DNA of 33,563 nucleotides from Paracoccaceae bacterium. GTDB taxonomy: Bacteria; Pseudomonadota; Alphaproteobacteria; Rhodobacterales; Rhodobacteraceae. Each line of letters begins with the position of its first letter. The first letter of the stretch is position 1. The notes under the pieces were generated by a model. That model was not told the origin of the DNA. It saw nothing but the letters and a program-made list of their open reading frames with translations, and did no database searches. The stretch covers positions 1 through 33,563 of the forward strand of contig JALQTR010000020.1 of NCBI GenBank assembly GCA_023260835.1, written 5' to 3'. Positions 1 to 8,120 of the stretch are shown here, piece after piece. A program made the position numbers and the translations under genes.

Positions 1-2018
1 AGGGTCGAGGCATCCAGCAGGCCAAGGCTGTTCCGGGTGGCCAGAACCTCGCGGTTGACAGCGTCGCGCACGCTCTCGCCCTTGCGCGGGAACGCATAGG
101 GGCGACGCCAGTGGCCGACCGGTTCCCAATGCGCGCCATTGGCTTCATGCCAGTCGTGCATCGGGGTCTTGCGGATCGGCTGGAAAATCTCGCCTCGGGC
201 CTGGCCTGCAATCGCACCCATCGAGATGGGCGTATAGGGCGGGCGGAACGTGGTGGTGCCGGTTTGCGGGATCGGCTGATCCAGCGCATCGGACAGAATG
301 GCCAAACCGTTGATGTTGGACAATTTGCCCTGATCGGTCGCCATGCCCAGCGTGGTGTAACGTTTGGTGTGTTCGACGCTTTCATACCCTTCGCGGGCGG
401 CCAGTTGCACATCCGACACTTTCACATCATTCTGATAATCCAGCCAGGCTTTGCTGCGCAATTTATGCGGGGCGCCTTGGGGCATCAGCCACACGGGTGC
501 CAATGGCGCCTCGGCCACGGCATCGATTTGGGGGGCAGCGGCATTGCTGCTGGCGCCCAGACGGGCCAATGCTGCATTGGTGCCTTCGGTGACATCGGCC
601 ATGATATCGCCCGCTTGCAGTGCGCCATTGGCGGTGCCGACGGCGGTGACAAAAGCATCGCCATTGTCGCCCGTTGGGGCCTGTGCGGAATCGGGGCGGA
701 ACATGGCATTGGCGTCATCCCAGATCAATTTGCCGCCGCAATGCGACCACAGATGCACAATCGGGGACCAGCCACCGGACATGGCCACCGCATCACATGG
801 CAATTCAAACAGCGGCGCGCCTTCGCCCTGCTGGGCGCAGATCACAACGCCGGTTACGCGCTTGCCGCCTTTGACCTTGGCTATGCCTTTGCCGCATTCA
901 ACGCGGATGCCCTTGGCGCGGGCCTCTTCCATCAGCGCGCCGCCACCCTCTGGGCGGGCGTCGATAATCGCGGGTACGTTCAGCCCTGCATCCACCAGAC
1001 AAAGGGCCGTGCGATAGGCGTCATCATTATTGGTGACAACAACGGTGCGATCGCCAATCGACACACCCCAGTTCACCACATAATCACGAACGGCCGAAGC
1101 CAGCATCACGCCGGGGATATCATTGCCCGCAAAGGACAATGGCCGTTCAATCGCACCTGTCGCGGTGATGACCTGCGTGGCGCGGATTTTCCACAACCGG
1201 TGGCGCGGGGCGTCCATCAATGGTGCATGATCAGTGATCCGTTCATACCCCAGCACATAGCCATGGTCATAAACCCCCACGCCCATGAACCGCGTGTGCA
1301 GGGTAACATTTTCCATCGCCGACAGCTGGGCAATCGCATCGTCCAGCCAATCCTGCGCAGGTTTGCCATCCACCATGACACCATCCACGGGTGCGCGGCC
1401 GCCCCAATGGGCAGTCTGTTCGATCAGCATCACCTTTTTACCGCTTTTTGCGGCCTGCAGCGCCGATTGCACACCAGCAATCCCGCCGCCCACAATCAAC
1501 AAATCGGTGTAGGCATAAAAATGTTCATACCGATCCGCATCGCGTGTTTCCGCGTCCGGAGCCTTGCCCAGACCCGCAGATTGACGGATGAACGGTTCAT
1601 ACACATGTTTCCAAAAGGCACGCGGATACATGAACATCTTATAATAGAACCCCGCCGGCAAAAACCGCGACAGGTAGTTATTCACAACACCGATATCAAA
1701 TTCCAAGCTGGGAAAATGGTTCTGCGATCCGGCGGTCAGACCGTCGAACAATTCGGTTGTGGTGGCGCGCTGGTTGGGTTCAAACCGCTTGCCAGTGCCC
1801 ATATTGAACAGCGCATTAGGCTCTTCCGAGCCAGAGGCAACAACCCCACGTGCGCGGTGATATTTGAACGAACGGCCCATCAGCATCTGATCATTCGCCA
1901 ACAGCGCAGATGCCAGCGTATCCCCCGCATAGCCTTTGAAATGTTTGCCGTTAAAGGTGAACGACATCGGTTTATTTTTGTCGACGAACCGACCGGTTGA
2001 TGACAGACGTGTGCTCAT
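1..2018 (-). CDS. soxA: Sarcosine oxidase alpha subunit, partial (C-terminus beyond window edge)
   Basis: Large subunit of heterotetrameric sarcosine oxidase, which oxidatively demethylates sarcosine to glycine with transfer of the C1 unit to tetrahydrofolate; cytoplasmic. The minus strand reads MSTRLSSTGRFVDK, then a 2Fe-2S-like N-terminal fold without cluster cysteines (FNGKHFKGYAGDTLASALLA), a dinucleotide-binding motif LLIVGGGIAGVQSALQAA near residue 170, and near the window edge the start of the GcvT-like folate domain (NREVLATRNSLGLLDAST). 672 codons are present of roughly 1000 expected, so the folate domain is mostly missing. The start at 2018 is supported by AGGAAGGG about 9 nt upstream; the ATG five bases further upstream hits a stop at once. 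It lies downstream of soxB and soxD. The ORF track does not list it because it is open at the edge; the 629-aa plus-strand ORF over it is a shadow. Confidence 0.95.
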   Translation of the reverse strand, partial: MSTRLSSTGRFVDKNKPMSFTFNGKHFKGYAGDTLASALLANDQMLMGRSFKYHRARGVVASGSEEPNALFNMGTGKRFEPNQRATTTELFDGLTAGSQNHFPSLEFDIGVVNNYLSRFLPAGFYYKMFMYPRAFWKHVYEPFIRQSAGLGKAPDAETRDADRYEHFYAYTDLLIVGGGIAGVQSALQAAKSGKKVMLIEQTAHWGGRAPVDGVMVDGKPAQDWLDDAIAQLSAMENVTLHTRFMGVGVYDHGYVLGYERITDHAPLMDAPRHRLWKIRATQVITATGAIERPLSFAGNDIPGVMLASAVRDYVVNWGVSIGDRTVVVTNNDDAYRTALCLVDAGLNVPAIIDARPEGGGALMEEARAKGIRVECGKGIAKVKGGKRVTGVVICAQQGEGAPLFELPCDAVAMSGGWSPIVHLWSHCGGKLIWDDANAMFRPDSAQAPTGDNGDAFVTAVGTANGALQAGDIMADVTEGTNAALARLGASSNAAAPQIDAVAEAPLAPVWLMPQGAPHKLRSKAWLDYQNDVKVSDVQLAAREGYESVEHTKRYTTLGMATDQGKLSNINGLAILSDALDQPIPQTGTTTFRPPYTPISMGAIAGQARGEIFQPIRKTPMHDWHEANGAHWEPVGHWRRPYAFPRKGESVRDAVNREVLATRNSLGLLDAST

Positions 2019-2047
2019 ACCATGACCCTTCCTGGGTTAGATCTGAC

Positions 2048-2104
2048 TGGCCCCAATGGGCCAAAATAACGGGACCAAGGCGCGCGCCAGACTGGCGGCG
2101 CCTT
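2048..2104 (-). promoter_or_regulatory. Two tandem hairpins in the soxD-soxA gap
   Basis: The 91-nt soxD-soxA gap contains two inverted repeats. At 2077-2104, AAGGCGC(g)CGCC pairs with GGCGGCGCCTT around a 5-nt loop (11 bp, one bulge). At 2048-2063, TGGCCC pairs with GGGCCA around CAAT. No long T-run follows on the minus strand. In a gap between co-directional genes of one complex they more likely act in mRNA processing, stabilisation or partial attenuation than as a full stop. That role is inferred. Confidence 0.5.
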
Positions 2105-2109
2105 GATGA

Positions 2110-2439
2110 TCAAGAAAAATCGCGCCAGCGCCAGCCGGGGCGTTTTGCGCTGATGGCGTCTTTGATCGCCTTGGGCGGTTCGGTCGTTTGCGCACTGTAG
2201 GTGCCAAACACCTCGAGGCTGGCTGTGCAGCGGGCCGCGTGGAACCATTTTCCGCAGCCATTCACATGGCGCCAGCGTTCAAAATGCACCCCTTTTGGGT
2301 TTTCGCGCGCAAACAGATAGGATTCAAATTCCTGATCCGAGCTGCCCGGCCCAAAGCGTTTCAGATGCGCCTCGCCGCCGGCGTGAAATTCCGTTTCTTC
2401 GCCTTTGACGCCGCAATAAGGACATTCAAGATACAGCAT
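2110..2439 (-). CDS. soxD: Sarcosine oxidase delta subunit
   Basis: Small zinc-binding subunit of heterotetrameric sarcosine oxidase, 109 residues, the usual size. It starts MLYLECPYCGVKGEETEF and carries the zinc-ligand pattern C6-x2-C9 followed by H58-x3-C62 (WRHVNGCGKW), as expected for SoxD. It sits 14 nt downstream of soxB and 91 nt upstream of soxA, the standard soxBDA order, so one transcript is likely. The overlapping 74- and 77-aa minus ORFs at 2015-2261 and the plus-strand ORFs are shadows. soxG would be expected after soxA, outside the window. Confidence 0.95.
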   Translation of the reverse strand: MLYLECPYCGVKGEETEFHAGGEAHLKRFGPGSSDQEFESYLFARENPKGVHFERWRHVNGCGKWFHAARCTASLEVFGTYSAQTTEPPKAIKDAISAKRPGWRWRDFS

Positions 2440-2453
2440 GGTTGGCCCTTTCG

Positions 2454-3698
2454 TTAATGCGCAACGCCCGCGGCAACAGATTCATCAATGAATTTGCCTT
2501 CGCGGAAGCGGAACATGGAAAATTCTTCGGTCAGTGGCGAATGGCCTTTGGCCATCAATTCGGCCATGGCCCAACCGGACCCGGGGATTGCCTTAAACCC
2601 GCCGGTGCCCCAACCACAGTTCATAAAGATGCCCTCGACCGGGGTTTTGGACAAGATGGGCGAGCGGTCGCCAGTCATATCCACAATCCCGCCCCATTGG
2701 CGCAGCATCTTCAGACGCGAAATCATCGGGAATGTTTCGACCAGCGCCCGCACGGTTTCTTCGATATGGTGGAAGGATCCACGTTGGGTGTAGTTGTTGA
2801 ACCCATCGGTGCCACCGCCGATCACCATTTCGCCTTTGTCAGACTGGCTCATATAGCCATGCACGGTGTTGGCCATCACCACCACATCCATACAGGGTTT
2901 GATGGGTTCAGACACCAGCGCCTGCAGCGCCAGCGATTCCACCGGCAGACGGAAGCCCGCCATATCCGCCAAAACACCCGTATGGCCCGCCACAACAACA
3001 CCCAGCTTATCGCAGGCAATGTCACCGCGGGTGGTGTTAACACCGGTCACGCGGCCATTTTCTTTGGTGATGCCGGTGACTTCGCATTTTTGGATCACAT
3101 CCATACCCATGGCAGCACAGGCGCGGGCATAGCCCCAGGCCACCGCATCGTGGCGCGCGGTGCCACCGCGTTCTTGCCACAGCGCGCCCAATACGGGGTA
3201 ACGTGGCCCATGCAAATTGATGATCGGCACCAGTTTTTTGACCTCCTCTGGGCCAATAAACCGCGTTGCAACGCCTTGCAATTTATTCGCATGCGCGGTG
3301 CGCAAATAGCCGCGTTTTTCATGTTCGGTCTGCGCCAGCATCATCACACCGCGGGGGCTGAACATCACGTTATAGTTCAGGTCCTGCGACATAGTTTCAT
3401 ACAGCGAGCGCGACTTTTCATAAATCGCCGCCGATGGGTCTTGCAGATAATTGGATCGGATAATCGTGGTGTTCCGGCCCGTGTTACCACCGCCCAGCCA
3501 GCCTTTTTCGATGATCGCCACATTGGTGATCCCGAAATTTTTGCCCAGATAATAGGCGGTTGCCAAACCATGCCCACCGGCACCAATAATTATCACGTCA
3601 TAACGCTTTTTCGGCGCGGCATTTGGCCAGGCGCGATCCCATCCTGTGTGATCACGCAGCGCCTCGCGTGCGACGGCAAATACGGAATATTTTCTCAT
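2454..3698 (-). CDS. soxB: Sarcosine oxidase beta subunit
   Basis: Catalytic flavoprotein subunit of heterotetrameric sarcosine oxidase. About 414 residues from MRKYSVFAVAREALRDHTGW. The FAD-binding Rossmann motif YDVIIIGAGGHGLATAYYLGK is at residues 33-53. ARHDAVAWGY follows near 181-190, where His183 is a candidate for the covalent FMN attachment known in this enzyme (by position, not verified). The C-terminal GWGTGGFKAIPGSGWAMAELMAKG is typical of the DAO fold. The ORF could begin five codons upstream (ATG at 3713), but family members I know start with MRxYSxFA; neither start has a strong Shine-Dalgarno sequence. First gene of soxBDA. The 119-nt gap to the aldolase gene upstream holds a hairpin, so the sox genes may have their own promoter. 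Confidence 0.95.
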   Translation of the reverse strand: MRKYSVFAVAREALRDHTGWDRAWPNAAPKKRYDVIIIGAGGHGLATAYYLGKNFGITNVAIIEKGWLGGGNTGRNTTIIRSNYLQDPSAAIYEKSRSLYETMSQDLNYNVMFSPRGVMMLAQTEHEKRGYLRTAHANKLQGVATRFIGPEEVKKLVPIINLHGPRYPVLGALWQERGGTARHDAVAWGYARACAAMGMDVIQKCEVTGITKENGRVTGVNTTRGDIACDKLGVVVAGHTGVLADMAGFRLPVESLALQALVSEPIKPCMDVVVMANTVHGYMSQSDKGEMVIGGGTDGFNNYTQRGSFHHIEETVRALVETFPMISRLKMLRQWGGIVDMTGDRSPILSKTPVEGIFMNCGWGTGGFKAIPGSGWAMAELMAKGHSPLTEEFSMFRFREGKFIDESVAAGVAH

Positions 3699-3746
3699 CA
3701 CGGTTGATTCCATTTATCCATGGGTGTTCCAGATTTACATAGATCA

Positions 3747-3768
3747 ACGCCAATTTCGCCATTGGCGT
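3747..3768 (-). terminator. Inverted repeat between aldolase gene and soxB
   Basis: ACGCCAAT and ATTGGCGT form a perfect 8-bp inverted repeat around TTCGCC. It lies downstream of the aldolase-family gene and upstream of soxB in the 119-nt gap. There is no clear T-run on the minus strand, so it is a weak terminator candidate or an operator or leader structure for soxB. Confidence 0.35.
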
Positions 3769-3817
3769 CATGCGTCATAAATGCCGCTGCTTGCGACATG
3801 GGGCGCCATGGGCTGGA

Positions 3818-4573
3818 TTAGGATGCGTAATCGCTGCCCTCATCATCCAAAATGGCCTTCAATTCAGCCAAATGGCGGCCGGCTTGATCGGGGTAATCAT
3901 CCAATTCGGCCGCGGTTTTGCTGGCCACCGCATCGCTGAGGATGCGCAAGGGTCGCCCCGTTTGCAGCGCAAGAATATAGGTTTCAACCGCCCGTTCAAA
4001 ATAATACAGCCGATTAAACGTGTCCGCCACACTGTCGCCCAGAACCAAAACGCCGTGATTGCCCATAATCATGGTTTTCACCTTCGGATCCGTCAAAAGG
4101 GCGGCGCAGCGGGCGCCCTCATCCTCGAACGCCAAACCGCCAAACCCATCATCAATCACATAGCGATCATAAAACATGGCGGTGTTTTGATCGATCGGAG
4201 GCAGGCGGCTGTCAGCCAAGGACGCCAGCACCGTGGCATAACGCGAATGCACATGCATGACACAGCGCGCATGCGGACAGGCGCGATGGATGGACCCATG
4301 CAGCCCCCATGCGGTTGGGTCGGGCGCATCGGGCATATCCATCGTGCTGGTATCATGCGCATCCAACAGCAGCAGGTCCGATGCTTTGATCCGTGAAAAA
4401 TGACGCTGATTGGGGTTCATTAAAAACTGCGTGCCATCCTCGTTCACCGCCAGGCTGAAATGATTGGCCACGGCTTCGTGCATATTCAGCCGCGCGGTCC
4501 AGCGAAAGCTGGCGGCCAAATCCACCCGTTCTTGCCAATGCGTCAGGTTGCTGTGATGTGATCCATCCGCCAT
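3818..4573 (-). CDS. Class II aldolase/adducin family protein
   Basis: Metal-dependent aldolase/adducin-fold protein, about 251 residues, the typical length. It shows the family motifs: CVMHVHSRYATVLA near residues 104-117 with the metal-binding H107-x-H109 pair, IMGNHGVLVLGDSVADTFNRLYYFERAVETY, and a Trp-Gly-Leu-His segment before the first motif. Members cleave or epimerise phosphorylated sugars, and many in Rhodobacterales are uncharacterised, so the substrate cannot be named. The start MADGSHH (4573) is preferred over the ORF-track start because GGGGAAAG precedes it by about 7 nt. It lies between a LysR gene and soxB on the same strand. Whether it takes part in C1 or amine metabolism is unknown. 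Confidence 0.85.
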   Translation of the reverse strand: MADGSHHSNLTHWQERVDLAASFRWTARLNMHEAVANHFSLAVNEDGTQFLMNPNQRHFSRIKASDLLLLDAHDTSTMDMPDAPDPTAWGLHGSIHRACPHARCVMHVHSRYATVLASLADSRLPPIDQNTAMFYDRYVIDDGFGGLAFEDEGARCAALLTDPKVKTMIMGNHGVLVLGDSVADTFNRLYYFERAVETYILALQTGRPLRILSDAVASKTAAELDDYPDQAGRHLAELKAILDDEGSDYAS

Positions 4574-4634
4574 AATTCTTTCCCCTTTTTTGCACAGATT
4601 GGCAGGTCGCATCATCCCAGGCAATAAAATTAAT

Positions 4635-4649
4635 TAGGGCCAGCCCCTA
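4635..4649 (-). terminator. Candidate intrinsic terminator of the LysR gene
   Basis: On the minus strand TAGGG-GCTGG-CCCTA forms a 5-bp stem that includes the LysR stop codon and is followed by ATTAATTTTATTG. The short stem with a T-rich tail fits a modest intrinsic terminator separating the regulator from the aldolase gene. Confidence 0.45.
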
Positions 4650-5522
4650 TGGCGCCGCATCCCGGCCCAATTGATCCATGAACCGCTGCGCAACGGGGCT
4701 GAGCTTGCGATCTGGGGATTGAATTTTAATCAGATGCCGCTGAAATGATTGGCCGTGTGGCACGATAAAGCGAATATCAGGATCCGAAATCAGCGCGGTT
4801 TTGGGCAAGATCGTTGCACCAATCCCCGCACGCACAAAGGCCAAAAGGGCCGTTGTATTTTGTGCAGCCAATGTGCCTTTGACCAGCTGATCCTGCACAA
4901 AGGGGTGATCGACCAGCGCACACAGGGAATTGGCGATGAACGGCTCCAGCTGCAAAACATCCCAATCTGGGCAGGTGTCATCAGCACAATGCCGCGCAAT
5001 GGGGCCATCTTTATGGCAGATAATGCCCATATGATCGCTCAGGATCACTTGGCCTTCGGGTTGATCCCCCACGGGGGCGGATATGATGCCGATATCGGCC
5101 TCGTCAAATTGAATACGACGGCGGACCGATGCGCTGTCCACATCGCTGATATCCAGCCGCACATCTGGATGATCTTGGCGAAACCGGGCCACCACACGCG
5201 GCAGTAATGTCACGGTGGCCGATGGAACCGCCGCAATGCGGATTGTTCCGGCGACAGATGTGGCATGGCGTTCGATCGCATCCAGACTGCGGATAAAGGC
5301 ATCATTGGCGCGGCGGCTTTCTTCCAGTATCAGGCGGCCCAAAGGGGTAAGCCGGTTCTTACGGTCAGTTTCGAACAGGCGATCCCCGATATGATCCTCG
5401 AGCTGCGACAGCATCATTGACACAGCCGATGGGGTGCGTCCCAATTTTGCCGCCGCCAAGGACAGCGCCCCCTGCTCTGCCACGGTTTGAAACACCCGCA
5501 ACATTTCCAACTTGATCGCCAT
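4647..5522 (-). CDS. LysR-family transcriptional regulator
   Basis: 291 residues, standard LysR length. N-terminal winged helix-turn-helix: MLRVFQTVAEQGALSLAAAKLGRTPSAVSMMLSQLEDHIGDRLFETDRKNRLTPLG (about residues 7-62). The rest is the periplasmic-binding-protein-like effector domain (GTIRIAAVPSATVTLLPRVVARFRQDHPDVRLDI onward). It diverges from the aldehyde dehydrogenase gene with a 97-bp intergenic region. That region has two copies of CAGATTnCCTGAA, the first touching the LysR start codon, which is the usual layout for autorepression and control of the divergent operon. The ligand is unknown. It probably regulates the ALDH-M19-BCCT run, the minus-strand aldolase gene, or both. Confidence 0.9.
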   Translation of the reverse strand: MAIKLEMLRVFQTVAEQGALSLAAAKLGRTPSAVSMMLSQLEDHIGDRLFETDRKNRLTPLGRLILEESRRANDAFIRSLDAIERHATSVAGTIRIAAVPSATVTLLPRVVARFRQDHPDVRLDISDVDSASVRRRIQFDEADIGIISAPVGDQPEGQVILSDHMGIICHKDGPIARHCADDTCPDWDVLQLEPFIANSLCALVDHPFVQDQLVKGTLAAQNTTALLAFVRAGIGATILPKTALISDPDIRFIVPHGQSFQRHLIKIQSPDRKLSPVAQRFMDQLGRDAAP

Positions 5523-5567
5523 TTCAGATTTCCTGAATAAAACTTAAGAATTTCCAGATTGCCTGAA
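5523..5567. promoter_or_regulatory. Tandem LysR-type operator candidates
   Basis: TTCAG-ATTTC-CTGAA (5523-5537) is a perfect 5+5+5 inverted repeat containing a T-N11-A core. CAGATTGCCTGAA (5555-5567) repeats it 12 of 13 bases, exactly 30 bp downstream, about three helical turns. The pair sits between the LysR start and the ALDH start, as expected for LysR recognition and activation sites. Confidence 0.6.
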
Positions 5568-5619
5568 ATTTTATCCTCTGCCAAGACCGCAATGAAAACA
5601 TTCAGACAGGGGGCACACG

Positions 5620-7065
5620 ATGCAAACGAAACTATATATTAATGGCCGTTGGCAAGATGGCATCAGCACCGTGGAAAACCGCAACCCGTCTGATTTAACT
5701 GATGTGATTGGCCATTTTGCCCAAGCCAGCACCGAACAGCTGAACGACGCATTGGATGCGGCGCGCGCGGCGCAGCCGCTGTGGTGGGGGGCTGGCATTC
5801 AAAAACGCCATGATGTGCTGATGGCCATTGGCACCGAATTGATGGCGCGCAGCACCGAAATCGGCGAAATGATTGCCCGCGAAGAGGGCAAGCCCCGCGC
5901 CGAGGGCGTGGGCGAGGTATACCGCGCAGGCCAATTCTTCACCTATTCGGCAGCCGAGGCCCTGCGCGGCCATGGCGATTTGGCCCAAAGCGTGCGGCCG
6001 GGGATCGAAATAGATGTACGCCGTGAACCCGTGGGCGTGGTGGCGATTATCAGCCCGTGGAATTTCCCCGTGGCAACGCCTGCGTGGAAAATCGCGCCCG
6101 CGCTGGCCTATGGCAATGCTGTGGTGTGGAAACCCGCAAATGCCACCCCTGCCAGCGCCATTATGATGGCCGAAATCATCGCCAAACAGGATATTCCTGC
6201 GGGGCTGTTCAATCTGGTCAGCGGCGCAGGGCGCGCCGTGGGGCAGGCCCTAGTCGAAAGCCATAAGGTGGATGCGATCAGCTTCACCGGGTCCGTGCCA
6301 GTGGGCCGCGGCATTGCCGCCGCCGCAGTGGCCAATATGACCAAAGTGCAGATGGAAATGGGATCGAAAAATCCAATGATCATCATGGATGATTGCGATC
6401 TGGATTTGGCCGTCGCCCACGCCGCGGGCGCAGCCTTTGGTGGCACTGGGCAAAAATGCACCGCTGCCAGCCGCCTGATTGTGCATGATAAAATCCATGA
6501 CGCTTTTGTGGACAAATTGGTGGCCGCGGCGCAGGCGCTGAAGGTCGGCCATGCGCTGGCGGATGGCACACAGATTGGCCCCGTGGTCAGCGCGCCGCAG
6601 CTGGCGCAAAATCTGGAGTATATCCAAATTGGTCAATCCGAAGGCGCCGAATTGCTGTGCGGCGGCACGCGTCTGGACATGGCCACCGATGGCTATTTCA
6701 TGGCCCCCGCCGTATTTGCCGGCACGCGTAATGATATGCGCATCAACCGCGAAGAAATGTTCGCCCCGATCACCTGCGTGATGCGCGCCGGCAGCTATGC
6801 CGAGGCCCTGTCCATCGCCAATGACAGCGAATTTGGCCTGACCGCCGGAATTATGACCCGCAACCTGGCCCGCGCCAGCCATTTTCGCGCCAATATGCGC
6901 GCCGGCTGCGTGATGGTGAACCTGCCCACCGCTGGTACCGATTACCATGTGCCATTTGGCGGGCGCGGCGCGTCCAGCTTTGGCCCGCGTGAACAGGGCA
7001 GCTATGCTGCGGAATTCTACACCACGGTCAAAACCGCCTATGTCCATGCAGGGGAGCCAGAATAA
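5620..7065 (+). CDS. NAD(P)+-dependent aldehyde dehydrogenase (2,5-dioxovalerate dehydrogenase-like)
   Basis: 481 residues, normal ALDH length. It oxidises an aldehyde to an acid with NAD(P)+ in the cytoplasm. Motifs in order: ISPWNFPVATPAWKIAPALAYGNAVVWKPA (catalytic Asn and cofactor Lys), FTGSVPVGRGIA, QMEMGSKNPMIIMDDCDLD with the general-base Glu, GGTGQKCTAASR with the nucleophilic Cys, and REEMFAPITCVM. EMGSKNP plus GGTGQKCTA resembles the alpha-ketoglutaric-semialdehyde dehydrogenase branch used in hydroxyproline and sugar-acid catabolism; I infer the subgroup only. GGGGG lies about 8 nt before the ATG. First gene of the plus-strand run; its TAA overlaps the next ATG by one base. Likely controlled by the divergent LysR. 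Confidence 0.93.
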   Translation: MQTKLYINGRWQDGISTVENRNPSDLTDVIGHFAQASTEQLNDALDAARAAQPLWWGAGIQKRHDVLMAIGTELMARSTEIGEMIAREEGKPRAEGVGEVYRAGQFFTYSAAEALRGHGDLAQSVRPGIEIDVRREPVGVVAIISPWNFPVATPAWKIAPALAYGNAVVWKPANATPASAIMMAEIIAKQDIPAGLFNLVSGAGRAVGQALVESHKVDAISFTGSVPVGRGIAAAAVANMTKVQMEMGSKNPMIIMDDCDLDLAVAHAAGAAFGGTGQKCTAASRLIVHDKIHDAFVDKLVAAAQALKVGHALADGTQIGPVVSAPQLAQNLEYIQIGQSEGAELLCGGTRLDMATDGYFMAPAVFAGTRNDMRINREEMFAPITCVMRAGSYAEALSIANDSEFGLTAGIMTRNLARASHFRANMRAGCVMVNLPTAGTDYHVPFGGRGASSFGPREQGSYAAEFYTTVKTAYVHAGEPE

Positions 7066-8057
7066 TGGCTGCGCTGCTGGTTGACGGGCTGCAATACGCC
7101 AATTGGTCAGAAAAAATCTTTCGCCAAATGCGCGAAGGCGGGGTTGATGCGGTGCATGTGACCATCACCTATCACGAAACATTCCGCGAAACGGTGCTGA
7201 ACATTGAAAAATGGAACCGTTGGTTTGAACAATACCCCGATCTGATCTTTCAGGGCCGCACCGCCGCCGATATCACACGCGCCCGCACCGAAGGGCGCAC
7301 CGCGATCTTCTTTGGATCACAAAATCCATCCTGCATGGAAGATGACATCGGTCTGATTGAAATCCTGCACACCTTGGGCCTGCGGTTTATGCAGCTGACC
7401 TATAACAACCAATCCCTGCTGGCCAGCGGCTGTTACGAGGCCGAGGACAGCGGATTAACCCGCATGGGCCGCCAAGTGGTCAGCGAAATGAACCGCGTGG
7501 GGCTTGTGGTGGACATGAGCCATTCTGCCCCCCGCTCTACGCTGGATGCGATCGAACATTCCACTCGCCCCATCGCGATCACCCATGCCAATCCCGCCAG
7601 CTGGCATCCCGCGCTGCGCAATAAATCGGATGATATCCTGCGCGCCCTGGGTCAAAGCGGCGGGATGCTGGGCTTTTCAATCTATCCGCATCACCTGCAG
7701 GGCGGGCCGGATTGCACATTGGACAGCTTTTGCCAGATGATCATGCGCACAGCTGATCTGATGGGACCAGAGCATATCGGGATCGGCACCGACCTGTGCC
7801 AAGATCAACCCGACAGCATCGTGGAATGGATGCGCGTTGGCCGCTGGAGTAAAACCATCGATTACGGCGAAGGCAGCGCATCAAACCCCGGCTTCCCGCC
7901 AATGCCCGATTGGTTCCAAGACAACCGCCATTTCGGCCGCATCCGCGACGGCCTGCGCGCCGCCGGCATGAATGCCGCTGACATCGACGGCGTTATGGGC
8001 GGCAATTGGCACCGCTTTTATGAAACCAGTTTCGGGCCGGCAGATCGCCAGCTCTAA
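7065..8057 (+). CDS. Peptidase M19 (membrane dipeptidase)-family protein, metal ligands altered
   Basis: 330 residues with the renal-dipeptidase fold signature GLRFMQLTYNNQSLLASGCYEAEDSGLTRMGRQVVSEMNRVGLVVDMSHSAPRSTLDAIEHSTRPIAITHANP. The two distal His ligands appear kept (DMSH H153, ITHA H174), followed by the conserved RNKSDDILRAL. However, the N-terminal HxD ligand pair of classic members (DGHxDxP) reads DGLQYANW (Leu9, Tyr11), and the bridging-Glu segment (IEGG) reads FFGSQ. A standard binuclear zinc site is therefore unlikely. No signal peptide is visible. Coupled to ALDH (TAATG overlap) and followed by a BCCT transporter, so it likely acts on an imported amine or betaine derivative. 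Its activity may not be dipeptidase. Confidence 0.85.
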   Translation: MAALLVDGLQYANWSEKIFRQMREGGVDAVHVTITYHETFRETVLNIEKWNRWFEQYPDLIFQGRTAADITRARTEGRTAIFFGSQNPSCMEDDIGLIEILHTLGLRFMQLTYNNQSLLASGCYEAEDSGLTRMGRQVVSEMNRVGLVVDMSHSAPRSTLDAIEHSTRPIAITHANPASWHPALRNKSDDILRALGQSGGMLGFSIYPHHLQGGPDCTLDSFCQMIMRTADLMGPEHIGIGTDLCQDQPDSIVEWMRVGRWSKTIDYGEGSASNPGFPPMPDWFQDNRHFGRIRDGLRAAGMNAADIDGVMGGNWHRFYETSFGPADRQL

Positions 8058-8061
8058 CCCC

Positions 8062-8090
8062 AAGCGCAGGGCCAAAAGCCTCGCTTTATT
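8062..8090 (+). terminator. Weak hairpin between M19 gene and BCCT gene
   Basis: AAGCG...CGCTT arms with additional G/C pairing (GGGC against GCC) and a small bulge are followed by TATT. In a 63-nt gap between co-directional genes it could attenuate or protect mRNA; evidence is slight. Confidence 0.3.
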
Positions 8091-8120
8091 TGCAATCATC
8101 GTTCATGGGAGGAACATAAA

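Noticed and set aside
111-2000. 629-aa plus-strand ORF
   Set aside because: It is the exact antisense of soxA, whose minus-strand reading shows clear sarcosine oxidase alpha motifs. The plus-strand product is low-complexity His/Gly/Ala-rich, typical of shadow frames.
2442-3707. 421-aa plus-strand ORF over soxB
   Set aside because: Antisense shadow of soxB; no recognisable domain, while the minus strand gives a full flavoprotein.
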